A stretch of DNA of 64,000 nt from Ceratopteris richardii (lineage: Eukaryota > Streptophyta > Polypodiopsida > Polypodiales > Pteridaceae). The notes under the pieces are model-generated. The model was given only the letters and a program-made list of their open reading frames with translations, searched no databases and was not told the DNA's origin. The number at the start of each line of letters is the position of its first letter. Position 1 is the stretch's first letter. This document shows positions 56,346-64,000 of the stretch, piece by piece. The translations under genes and the position numbers were made by a program. Where the stretch lies: the NCBI GenBank assembly GCA_020310875.1, contig CM035444.1, positions 17,811,477 to 17,875,476 of the forward strand. The letters run 5' to 3'.

Positions 56346-57361
56346 TGATGGAGAGTGTTAATCTCCAAAAGAACAAGCGATTCTTGATGTTAGACCACCT
56401 CTATATCAAGAATAACTTCAGACTTCAACCAATTTTGGAAGACAATCACCAAACTATCAAGAAATTAGTTAACTGTGAAGAAAGTCATTTCACAAAAAAG
56501 TCTACTGCACATTAATCACTCATTGATTAACCATTTGTGTAAAGTTTCTGATGAAACTTTGTAGAATGTGTCGCCTAAAAAGTATGCACACCTCCTCCAA
56601 GCTAAAACACTTCAAAAGCTTCAGTAGATTATGAGAAATGCTTCAAACAATTCACCTATGTCTCAAACTACCTTCCTGTAGAATCGACTTTGACACCTGC
56701 AACTTCTAACACATAGTTCTCCCAAACTAGAACCCGTTTAAGCAAATGCTTTTAGCCATAGATGGCTTACCTTCCAACTTAGATTTTGACTCCTCATTTG
56801 TGTAAAACTTTACACTGTGCACTGAGAACTCATCATTTCTTTGACCATCGAATCTGCGCCTGTTTCAGAAGACACTCAGCACTTTCTCACACATAGATGT
56901 TCCTACACAAAATTCTCTCAGCCTGTTTGCAATTGGACTCTCAAACTTTAACCATAGATAGATTAACTATCGACTTAGATGTGTACAAAAGGATTTCTGA
57001 TAAAATCAAACAGAGAAGGAGAACTAGAGGAAAGATCGATGCGCAATTATCTGAACATTCTTTCTATTCAAGTCTTCATACATCTGATGGATGATACATC
57101 CAATACACATCATCTATGCATCTATGCTTCATCTCATCCATCTTTTTCGACCATCTACACATATCTATATATACATATGAGTATTGATTCGTCATTACTT
57201 CAAGTATATTGAAGTATTTACAAAGCTAATGTACATATTTTTAAAGAACTTTACTATCTGAATCTTCTCTTTACTCCATGAAGTTGGACTTCAATGTTTT
57301 CTTCATTTCTTCACTTCTAGGCTTTTTATAATCACCAATTGTTGATTGTCCTGTTCCAACA
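56346..57361 (-). repeat. 5' LTR of Copia-E
   Basis: It is the partner of 50956-51969, ending CTGTTCCAACA on the plus strand. Differences are few. Confidence 0.92.
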
Positions 57362-57844
57362 AAAATGCAACGTTCCTCCTTTCCAAAAGATGGTTGAGTT
57401 CGAGCTACACAGAAATTGCAGATTGTACATAGTGATGTATGTGGTCCTATGCAGACACCATCTTTTGGAAATTACCTTTACTTGGTGGCTTTCATTGATG
57501 ATTTTTCCAGGCATGCATGGGTATATCCACTCAAAGCAAAGTCCGAAGTGTTCATGTGCTTTAAACAGTTTTTGGTTTTGGTTGAAAATCTGTCAGCATG
57601 TAAAATGGGCACCCTCCGTTCTGATCGAGGGGGGGGGAATATATGTCTCCTGATTTTAATGCATTTCTGGCTGAACATGGGATAAAACACCAGTGTACAG
57701 TGCCTTATACACCTCAACAGAATGGAGTTGCTGAAAGAAAGAACAGGTCACTCATGGAGGTGGCGAGGTGCATGGTCAAAAGTTAGGCTTTACCACATAG
57801 TTTCTGGCTTGAGGTTGTCATGTGTGCAACATATTTGGCCGAGT
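57362..57844 (+). pseudogene. Copia-C integrase core, right part
   Basis: It continues from 50955: MQRSSFPKDG then TGA where relatives have Trp, QIVHSDVCGPM, LVAFIDDFSRHAWVYPLK, and RSDRGG. A run of nine or ten G at about 57628-57637 shifts the frame. The other frame carries DFNAFLAEHGIKHQ, YTPQQNGVAERKNRS and a TAG near 57784. It ends ATYLAE at the left breakpoint of the inversion. Confidence 0.88.
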
Positions 57845-59400
57845 AATGCATAAGTAAATCAAGCATCCAACAGCCTATTGATAGAGAACAGCATCAAATG
57901 CATCTCCAGCATCATGAAGACTCAATCGTAAACCTGTCTCCATAGGACTGGCACTAGGCTTACAGTCTTCAAGGCCAAAACACTGCAATAATGTGTCAAT
58001 ATATTTCGTTTGACACAAAGCCATTCCACCATCAACTTGCATAAACTGAATGCCCAAATAGTGATGCAAATGCCCCAAATAGAACATCTCAAATGAGGCA
58101 TGCAAATCAGCCTTGAAATCAGCAATATGCTTCTCAATAGGACCAGTGAGCAGCATGTCGTCAACATAGACAACAATGATCAGAAGCACATCATTAGGAT
58201 GCTTAACATATAAGGTGCTTTCAGTTGGACTACTCTCAAAACCATGTGCAACCAGATAGGCATGTATCTTCTCATACCAAGCACATGGTGCTCGCTTTAA
58301 ACCATATAATGCCTTCTTTAACGTGCACACCTGGTTTTCATGCCCTTTCTGCACAAAGCCACAGGGCTGAAAAACATACATTTCTTCATGCAAGTCACCG
58401 TTCAAAAATGCTGTTTTAATGTACAACTAATGTACATTCCAACCATGATGGTCTGCAAGTGCACAAATGCTCCGAATAGTAGTCATACGGCATGTAGGTG
58501 CAAAGGTCTCATCAAAATCAATGCCTGTTTCCTGCGCATAACCCTTTGCAACAAGCCTAGCCTTATACCTGTCAACTGTACCATCAGGTTTACGCTTCAG
58601 CTTGTATACCCACTTAGTGCCAATGGCCTTCTTGCCAAGAGGCAAGTCACATAAAGACCATGTACCATTCTTCATTATAGCATCATATTCAAATTGCATA
58701 GCAGCCATCCAATTTTTTGAATTCTGTGCTTCATCAAAAGAAACAGGCTCATTCTCATCACAGAGACTAGATGCAGCCATAGCATAGCAATCTGATGCAA
58801 AGGAGGCACTATGAGAGCCTGAACGAGTACGATATGACAAAGGTGCATCTAATTTGCTATCACGCAAATTTTGCACCAGCCATTTTGGCATAGTTTTTGC
58901 CTGCTCAATATCATCTCTCTCATCAAGTGCATCATGTAAATCTGCATCAGAAATGGAATGATCTACATCATCATATGAAACCTACAAAGGCTGAGAAGTT
59001 GCCTTATTTGGACCAGCACTAGACTGTCCACCTGTAAAAAGAGGCATCAAAGTATCATACATGTCTTTGGAGCTAATAGATGTCTCCTTAGTACATGAAA
59101 GCAATGGCTGAATAGCATCTTCCACAAAGACAACATCACTGCTAACCAGAATGCGTTTAGTCTGTGGATGATACATACGATAGCCTTTATTTTCAGAGCT
59201 GTACCAAACAAAAATACATTTTACTGCCTTATCATTCAATTTTCTGCGATGTTGTTCAGGCACCAGCGCATATGCCAAACAACCAAAAACACCCAGATGA
59301 GCAACAGATGGCTTGCGGTCATGCCAAGCCTCATATGGAGTCATAGACTGTAGCGCTTTAGTGGGACACCTGTTCTGTCTCACAGATGAGTAGATTTATG
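57845..59400 (-). pseudogene. Inverted integrase/RT block of Copia-C
   Basis: Within plus-strand Copia-C this 1.5-kb block reads on the minus strand. It has the integrase end at 58982-59383 (RCPTKALQSMTPYEAW, VFGCLAYALVPEQHR), a Ser/Asp-rich linker, RT at 58427-58891 ([33 protein letters not shown]), and 57875-58426 ([33 protein letters not shown], the catalytic YVDD near 58156-58167, [22 protein letters not shown]), then VGCLIYLCIT. The sequence to its left (ATYLAE) and right (SRFMHCQGVKHW) is what should follow and precede it if the block were turned round, so it is an inversion in place and not a separate element. Confidence 0.9.
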
Positions 59401-59985
59401 CATTGCCAAGGAGTCAAGCATTGGCAGGTGGTTAAGCGCATCTTTCGCTACTTGAGTGGTACTCGGCTACTTGGGTTGTTTTATCCCAAGGGGGGATCAC
59501 TACCGCCAGATTTGCATGCTTCTTCTGACTTTGATTGGGCTGGTTGCTATGACACTTGTGTATCCACCAGTGGTTTTTGCTTCATGCTTGGTAGCTCATG
59601 TATATCTTGGTTGAGCAAGAAGCAGCCTACTATGGCCACTTCCAGTTGTGAGGCTGAGTATAGGGCACCTTTCACAACGACTGTTGAGTGTGTGTGGCTC
59701 AGATGCCTTATGGTTGATTTAGGTGTTGGCTAGTCTTCTGCCACCAGCATCTTCACTGACAGTCAGAGCACATTGGCAGTTGCGAGGAATCCTATGTTCC
59801 ATGCTCACACTAAGCACATTGAGGTGCATTATCACTATGTCAAGGAGAGGTTCTCTGTTGGGGAGATCAGCTTGGCATATGTGCCCACGCAGGACAACAT
59901 AGCAGACCTTTTCACAAAGGCTCTGCCTAGGGAGAAGTTTGAAGCTTTCCGCAAAGCTTTGGGCTTACTTCCTTTTGTGGAGTGA
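59401..59985 (+). pseudogene. Copia-C RNase H and pol end
   Basis: In the plus-strand frame: MHCQGVKHWQVVKRIFRYLSG, SDFDWAGCYDTCVSTSGFC, WLSKKQPTMATSSCEAEYR. A TAG near 59734 stands where relatives have Gln (GVGQSS). It then has [33 protein letters not shown] and DLFTKALPREKFEAFR, ending at TGA 59983-59985. Apart from the stop it is well kept. Confidence 0.9.
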
Positions 59986-60038
59986 TTTCCACATAGCTTG
60001 GAACTTCCTTATACATGAGTGCCAGCTCCTTGTTCACC

Positions 60039-60265
60039 ACTTGATATATTTAGGTAGTGATGTGTGTGAACACACTAGGACCATCGGGGCACTTTTTCCC
60101 CTCTTTAGGAGGTTTTTTTCCCCCGGCTTGTATATACGCCTATTGCCCTAATGGGCTACTTATCTTTGTACATTCTCTAGTAATACATTCAGTATTGTGT
60201 GTTGTGCTCCAAGCTTCTTCTTCCTTGTGTTGTTCGCGTGCTTCCACAGACGTCTAACTCCAACA
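60039..60265 (+). repeat. 3' LTR of Copia-C
   Basis: It starts ACTTGATATATTTAGG (left LTR: TGTTGATATATTTAGG) and ends CTCCAACA. The expected purine tract before it is not obvious. Confidence 0.88.
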
Positions 60266-60473
60266 CTCTTTTCTTTTCTTCTTCTTTTTTTCCCTTTATT
60301 TTTCTCTTTTTCCTTCTTCTCTCTTTTTTTTTGAAATAACGTAAGTGAGAGATAATATGGAAAAAAGGAAGACATTTGCAAGTAAAATGCAATACAAGCT
60401 TCTTACAAAAGGAAGTAACTAGACAAAAAGATGGCGGATACAAATTAAAAATGCTATCCACTGCCATTCCTAA

Positions 60474-61337
60474 CTAGGGTGCGATTTGGGCCGCCATAAA
60501 GAGAGTTTTTGCCTTGTCATGGATGTCTTTATAGAACGTTGTTTCCCTCTGCAATTTCTCGTTCTCCTCTTTGAGTTCCTGGTTGTTCTTCTCTAGTTGC
60601 TTGTTCTGGTCTTCTAAGTCTACGATTTGTCTGTGAAGCTGAAGTACTTGTTGGTTTGCCTCCCCCACAAATGAGGAGATCCCTTTGTGATAGTCATGGA
60701 GTAGTGAGAGAGATTCTAACGTGTTTCTTGCATGAAGATTTGCTATATGGATGTTTTCTAATGTTGGAAGTGCATGAGTGGAAGAACAAGGTGCGAGTGG
60801 AGGTGTGCTAGAATGCATGGGTTGGGTGGAAGTGGAGGGCATATGTGAACTTGAAGGGGTAACTAAGATGGTGGGAGTAGGTGAACTTGGTGATGGCATA
60901 GGAGGAGGTATGGGAGGTATGGGATAGGTGGGACATGGATAGGAGTATGATGAGGTTGAATCAAAGGTGACATACGTGGTGAAGGAATTTGGATAGGAGG
61001 TGATGCATGTGGAGTGGAAATATGTAGTAGGAGCAGAAGGTGGTGGTGTGGGTGGATTATATGAAGCACTATGGTGAGTGTGAACCTGAGGATCAGGAGC
61101 CTTTTTCCGCACATATGTATGTGAAGATGAAGGGGGATGAGTACCTTTTGCTGCAGCATAACCTTGATCACCAATTGGAAGGGCACGAATGTCTTCTAAT
61201 GCGTCACCTTTTACTCGTGCTCGTTTTACCAAGAGCTTCTTTCTTATAGGAGTGGATGTATTGCGCTTCATGGAAGATGGTTGACCCACATTATTGGGTA
61301 TTTCCGTAAGCCTGGATGGTAGATTCTTTAGCCACAA
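60474..61337 (-). CDS. Proline-rich coiled-coil protein of the Gypsy-0 cassette
   Basis: 287 codons are open from ATG 61337. The N-terminal 25-45 residues are basic (RKKLLVKRARVK), NLS-like. Residues 90-195 are rich in Pro, Ser, Thr and His. Residues about 225-275 form a coiled coil (LHRQIVDLEDQNKQLEKNNQ and heptads after it), and the protein ends MAAQIAP. No catalytic motif, signal peptide or membrane segment is seen. The layout (Pro-rich, then coiled coil, last gene before the 3' end) mirrors ORF-C of Gypsy-3 but lacks its C-terminal domain. Intact coding in an otherwise decayed element is notable, though ATG and frame could be partial. Function unknown. Confidence 0.65.
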   Translation of the reverse strand: MWLKNLPSRLTEIPNNVGQPSSMKRNTSTPIRKKLLVKRARVKGDALEDIRALPIGDQGYAAAKGTHPPSSSHTYVRKKAPDPQVHTHHSASYNPPTPPPSAPTTYFHSTCITSYPNSFTTYVTFDSTSSYSYPCPTYPIPPIPPPMPSPSSPTPTILVTPSSSHMPSTSTQPMHSSTPPLAPCSSTHALPTLENIHIANLHARNTLESLSLLHDYHKGISSFVGEANQQVLQLHRQIVDLEDQNKQLEKNNQELKEENEKLQRETTFYKDIHDKAKTLFMAAQIAP

Positions 61338-61352
61338 GAGTATTATAGAAGA

Positions 61353-61979
61353 CTAGATGTGAAATTTCTTTGTGTCTTTTTGTACCTGTACTGCATGCCT
61401 TTTCCTTTTTTCCATGATGGATGCCCATATTAGATGATGAAAGGGATATGGACGCACCCAGGCAAGACATAAAAGTGCGTCACAAGCAGACATATTGTTG
61501 AACGGGAACTTGGATTTGACCCTTGTTAAGAGGATAAAATACTGGCATGCACATAAGATGTGATAGTACCTTTCTGAGAGGTCGTTGGTGGTGAACAACT
61601 TCAGACATTCCTCGCATACCTTGCCTACGTCGACTCCTGAGTATGATCTTCCTCGCATGAGCCGTTCTGCCTCTTTCATCCCCACAACCTTGTTTAGCAC
61701 TTTCTTGGTAAGAGTTCCTACTGTAAAGTGGGGAAAGGAATCAAAGAAGTCAATCACCTCATCTGTTGCAATATTTTTGGTGAGTGGTACCTTGGCAATC
61801 TCCGTGAGGTGCATAGTATGCAACTCATCCGCTGTGAAGATCTCTTCCAAAGATGCTGGTGGAAGAGCATCGCGGGCGATCAATGTGAGTGAATCTAGGA
61901 ACCTTGTCGATATGGTTGATCATCGGAGTCATAATGATTGCTGCTCATTGAATTTCTTGAAGATGATGAGTGTGACATG
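61353..61979 (-). pseudogene. ORF-A-like protein of the Gypsy-0 cassette (one frameshift)
   Basis: A likely start is at 61979 (MSHSSSSRNSMSSNHYDSDD), shifted in frame near 61893. The long open part 61353-61883 reads LPPASLEEIFTADELHTMHL, FFDSFPHFTVGTLTKKVLNK, LSERYYHILCACQYFILLT and ACDALLCLAWVRPYPFHHLI. It ends in a Lys/Arg-rich tail. The position and the run of helices (LSxxYxxxxxxFxLxxRxKFPFxxxxxxxALLCLxxVRP) resemble ORF-A of Gypsy-3 around SKPLRICMQHFAFPAQDRF, but similarity is weak and untested. It lies 15 bp upstream of the coiled-coil gene in the same sense. Confidence 0.6.
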
Positions 61980-62340
61980 ATACTTTGTTGATTGGCTGCT
62001 CCTTTCTTCTTGGTAAATGCTCACCTTACCTTGCAAGTTTCTAGATTTTTCACTGGCATAAGCTGATGCCTTTCTTTTTCAAGAAGCACGAGCAACACAC
62101 ACCAACAACTCCTGCTGCCTAAGGTCAAATTTCAATAGCCAACATTTAGCTGATCAATTGTTGTGGTTCGGGTAGATCGCAAGAACTCCTCGAAGCTTGG
62201 ATTAGCAGCGCCTGGACTCATCAGCGGTGAGCAGCGATTGTGAGCAGATAGCACAGCAAGGTGAGGGATCTGAGGGGCAATTGGGAGATTGCCAAGGCGA
62301 GGAGCAATTGGCAAGAGGCACTCGATGAGCAGAGCAGCAC
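61980..62340 (-). other. Spacer upstream of the Gypsy-0 ORF-A-like gene
   Basis: No convincing gene is seen. A minus-strand frame at 62132-62419 has no recognisable family and overlaps the repeat, so I do not call it. Confidence 0.35.
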
Positions 62341-62900
62341 GCAAAAATCGACTTATGACCAAAATCCACTTATGCGATACCAAGAAAAATCGTCTTTCCT
62401 CAAAAAATCGTCCTAGCACTTAAAGAATTGACTTTATTTTCATTCGACTTATCTTGGAGAAGAAATCGACTCATAACAAAAACATCAACCCTTTTTGTTT
62501 TTAAAAGAAAATCGACCCAATAAGCTAAAAAAACGACTTTTCCTACTAAAAATAGATCGACTTTTTTGGGAAAAAAAACAATTCAACCTATCCAAAGAAA
62601 CAAATCGACTTTTTTTTTTCATTTTTTACAAAATCGACCTTTTATGAAAAAATCGACCCTTTTTAAAAAATCGACCTAATAACTTTAAAAAATCGACTTT
62701 TTTTCTTTAAAATAAAAATTGTCCTAAAAAATCGACTTTTTATGACGGAAAAAAAATCGACCTAAAAATTCACCTTTTTTTTTGTTGGAGGTTGAAAATT
62801 AATTCGACCTTTCTTAAAAAATTGGCCTTAAAAAAATCAACTTTTTTCTTTTTTTTTGGAAAAAAAATGACCTATTCATAAAAAATTGACACCGACCAAA
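62341..62900. repeat. AT-rich array of ATCGAC words
   Basis: AAAAATCGACTT, AATCGACCT and close variants recur more than 20 times within 560 bp, set in A and T runs. Variation is mainly in the length of the A/T run. It lies between the integrase tail and the cassette of Gypsy-0. A similar TAGACTAA/TCGACTAA style occurs at 23480-23735, on the far side of Copia-C. Confidence 0.75.
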
Positions 62901-63165
62901 AAAATTGACTCCAGCTCAATGTCAAAAAAACTTATGCATGTGGTTGAGAGATCTAGTGGATAGAGATGATGGGTTTTATGATCTTGGTAGGGTTTGAGAC
63001 GTGAACGGTTCAACAAAGGAATTTGGGTTCCTTCAAGAGTGGAGAGACGTACCGCCCCTTGAGGAAAGATCTCTTTTACCTTGTAAGGACCTATCCATCC
63101 AATGGATAACTTCTTTTCCTTCTTGTTGTACAACCTTGGTTGATATAGTAGGACCAATGAGCCTT
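62901..63165 (-). pseudogene. Integrase tail of Gypsy-0
   Basis: The reading GSLVLLYQPRLYNKKEKKLS, then GWIGPYKVKEIFPQGAVRLS, LEGTQIPLLNRSRLKPYQ is the usual end of Gypsy integrases (GPY/F-like module). It lacks the core because the Gypsy-4 LTR starts immediately upstream at 63166. The frame is open from the edge to about 62876. Confidence 0.88.
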
Positions 63166-63881
63166 TGTAGCTCAGTGATGAGTAGCACCTCCTTTAATGT
63201 CAATCCGGGAAGACGTGAGGATGGTATGATGACCTCGAGCAAGTGAAGGCACAAGTGTGTGAGTGAGAAGCACACAAACATGCACACACATACACACACG
63301 CACACACACACGGCAAGACAAAGAGAAAGACAATGGAGTTCTTTTAGATTACTTTCAAGATGCTCATACAAGTTCAATTCTATTACAAGCTAACCTCAAA
63401 AATGAGCTCTCTAGCTCTATTTATAGTTTTTGACTAGGCTTTGGCCGTGTCCAGACCTAGTGTCCGGCCTAGTTAAAAATTAGGTTCTAGGTCCCATTTG
63501 AAGGCTCAAATGGAGTTTAAAAATTATGAAAACTGGTAGGTAGCTACTTCTAATGCTCCTCAAGCTCAAGGACTCCTTGGCTTGCACAAAATGGAGCTAC
63601 AAAAATATGAAATGGTATTTACAATGGCTTTTAGTGATGAAAATCACTATTTTTGTAGGGGTTTCCTCTAACGATTTGACACACACATCTTCGAGCTCCC
63701 TAGTTGCTCCTTCTCCTTATGTGTCCACCTCTTTGATATGCTTTAGCTTCCTGAAAAATAAATGGCCTACTTGCCCGATCTTCTTTGACTACTCTGTCTG
63801 CTTGTACCTTCTCTTCGCTCTAACTCCCTTCGTAAGCTTCCTTGTCTTGTTAGTCCTTCAGTTCCTTGACTATTGCTAACA
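63166..63881 (-). repeat. 3' LTR of Gypsy-4
   Basis: It runs TGTAGCTCAGTG to TATTGCTAACA on the plus strand. It shares the CACACA stretch (63275-63320), the ATGAGCTCTCTAGCTC block and a TATTTATAG box (about 63417-63427) with the other two LTRs. It is about 80 bp longer than the Gypsy-3 LTR. Confidence 0.88.
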
Positions 63882-63898
63882 CCCCCCCCCTCTCTTGC
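63882..63898 (-). promoter_or_regulatory. Polypurine tract of Gypsy-4
   Basis: CCCCCCCCCTCTCTTGC on the plus strand is a purine run on the minus strand, abutting the LTR. Confidence 0.85.
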
Positions 63899-64000
63899 GT
63901 CTGTCGTCCCTGATAGACCCTTGTTGGGTGGGTCGTTGGATGTAGTACTCCACAACGTCTGTTGCTAAATGATGTTCCGCAATTCTCAACCCTTTGGCCA
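63899..64000 (-). CDS. C-terminal end of ORF-C of Gypsy-4 (partial, cut by the window)
   Basis: The minus strand reads AKGLRIAEHHLATDVVEYYI then QQGSIRDDRRKR, matching LARGIRISEH and LLQNYI of Gypsy-3 and LARDLRM and MQYYI of Gypsy-2 at the same distance from the PPT. This frame is open to the window edge. Confidence 0.7.

Larger units (their letters stand above)
50956..57361 (-). mobile_element. Copia-E: Copia element nested in Copia-C integrase
   Basis: LTRs of 1,014 and 1,016 bp (50956-51969 and 56346-57361), a PBS, gag, protease, integrase, RT and RNase H in order on the minus strand, and a PPT. The flanks AAAAC (50951-50955) and AAAAT (57362-57366) fit a target duplication with one change. 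It is a relative of Copia-D by protein similarity, but has several stops and frameshifts. Confidence 0.94.
60271..63165 (-). mobile_element. Gypsy-0: 3' part of an older Gypsy element
   Basis: The minus strand reads integrase tail, a TCGAC-rich spacer, and two cassette-like genes, then is cut by Copia-C at 60265. It probably resumes at 24176 and runs down toward 22.9 kb. Its 5' side is cut at 63165 by the LTR of Gypsy-4. It is the oldest layer in this part of the window. Confidence 0.75.
63166..64000 (-). mobile_element. Gypsy-4: 3' end of another element of the Gypsy-3 family (continues past the window)
   Basis: The 716-bp LTR at 63166-63881 is homologous to the Gypsy-2 and Gypsy-3 LTRs. 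A polypurine tract and the end of ORF-C follow on the right, so the body lies to the right of the window. The left flank is GCCTT (63161-63165), the expected target duplication, testable only with more sequence. It inserted into Gypsy-0 integrase. Confidence 0.88.

Noticed and set aside
55823-56515. Plus-strand frame of 230 codons
   Set aside because: Antisense of Copia-E gag running into its LTR; no similarity to a known protein.
57845-59400. A separate minus-strand Copia inserted here
   Set aside because: No LTR, PBS or target duplication, and the missing piece of Copia-C is exactly this block; an inversion explains it better.

Overview
This window is plant nuclear DNA made almost entirely of LTR retrotransposons in several states of decay. 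I see no host gene, rRNA, tRNA gene or CRISPR array. The plant call rests on Copia elements primed by initiator-Met tRNA (TGGTATCAGAGC), a Gypsy element primed by tRNA-Asp, plant-type Copia pol proteins, and many TAG stops of the kind that cytosine methylation leaves. The size and nesting of the elements suggest a very large genome, perhaps a gymnosperm (inference).

Left part (1-24176). A Gypsy gag scrap (1-345) is followed by a complete but dead Copia (Copia-A, 851-5373, about 380-bp LTRs). Next come a 5'-truncated Copia on the minus strand (Copia-B, 5635-6708), welded head-on to a gag scrap of the Copia-A family (6709-7252), and a Gypsy scrap (7253-8370) fused to an internally deleted Gypsy on the minus strand (Gypsy-2, 8371-18756). 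Then follow unassigned DNA, a plus-strand Gypsy remnant (Gypsy-P, about 20350-22700) and a repeat-rich stretch that may be the 3' end of an old Gypsy (Gypsy-0).

Middle part (24177-60265). This is a nested set dated by insertion order and supported by target-site duplications. Copia-C (24177-60265, TSD CTCTT) holds Gypsy-3 (26167-50666, TSD ATGAC) and Copia-E (50956-57361). Gypsy-3 itself holds Copia-D (38647-45803, TSD GACAA), which landed in a gag zinc knuckle. Copia-C also carries a 1.5-kb internal inversion.

Right part (60271-64000). The 3' part of Gypsy-0 (integrase tail, then two extra genes) is cut by the 3' LTR of another Gypsy (Gypsy-4, 63166 to beyond the window).

The most interesting object is the Gypsy-3/Gypsy-2/Gypsy-4 family. 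Without Copia-D, Gypsy-3 is about 17.3 kb. On the minus strand its order is LTR, tRNA-Asp PBS, a leader with about 30 TCGCGATGG-type units, gag with three zinc knuckles, protease 1, RT, RNase H, a first H2C2 module, a second H2C2 module, integrase core, integrase tail fused to a second retropepsin-like domain, then a sense-strand cassette: ORF-A, an acidic ORF-B, and a proline-rich coiled-coil ORF-C that runs to the polypurine tract. Cassette parts recur in Gypsy-2 and at the window end in Gypsy-4, and a reduced analogue lies in Gypsy-0. The copies seen are inactive: the RT catalytic YVDD reads YVDE or YVDN, and an integrase Asp reads Asn.
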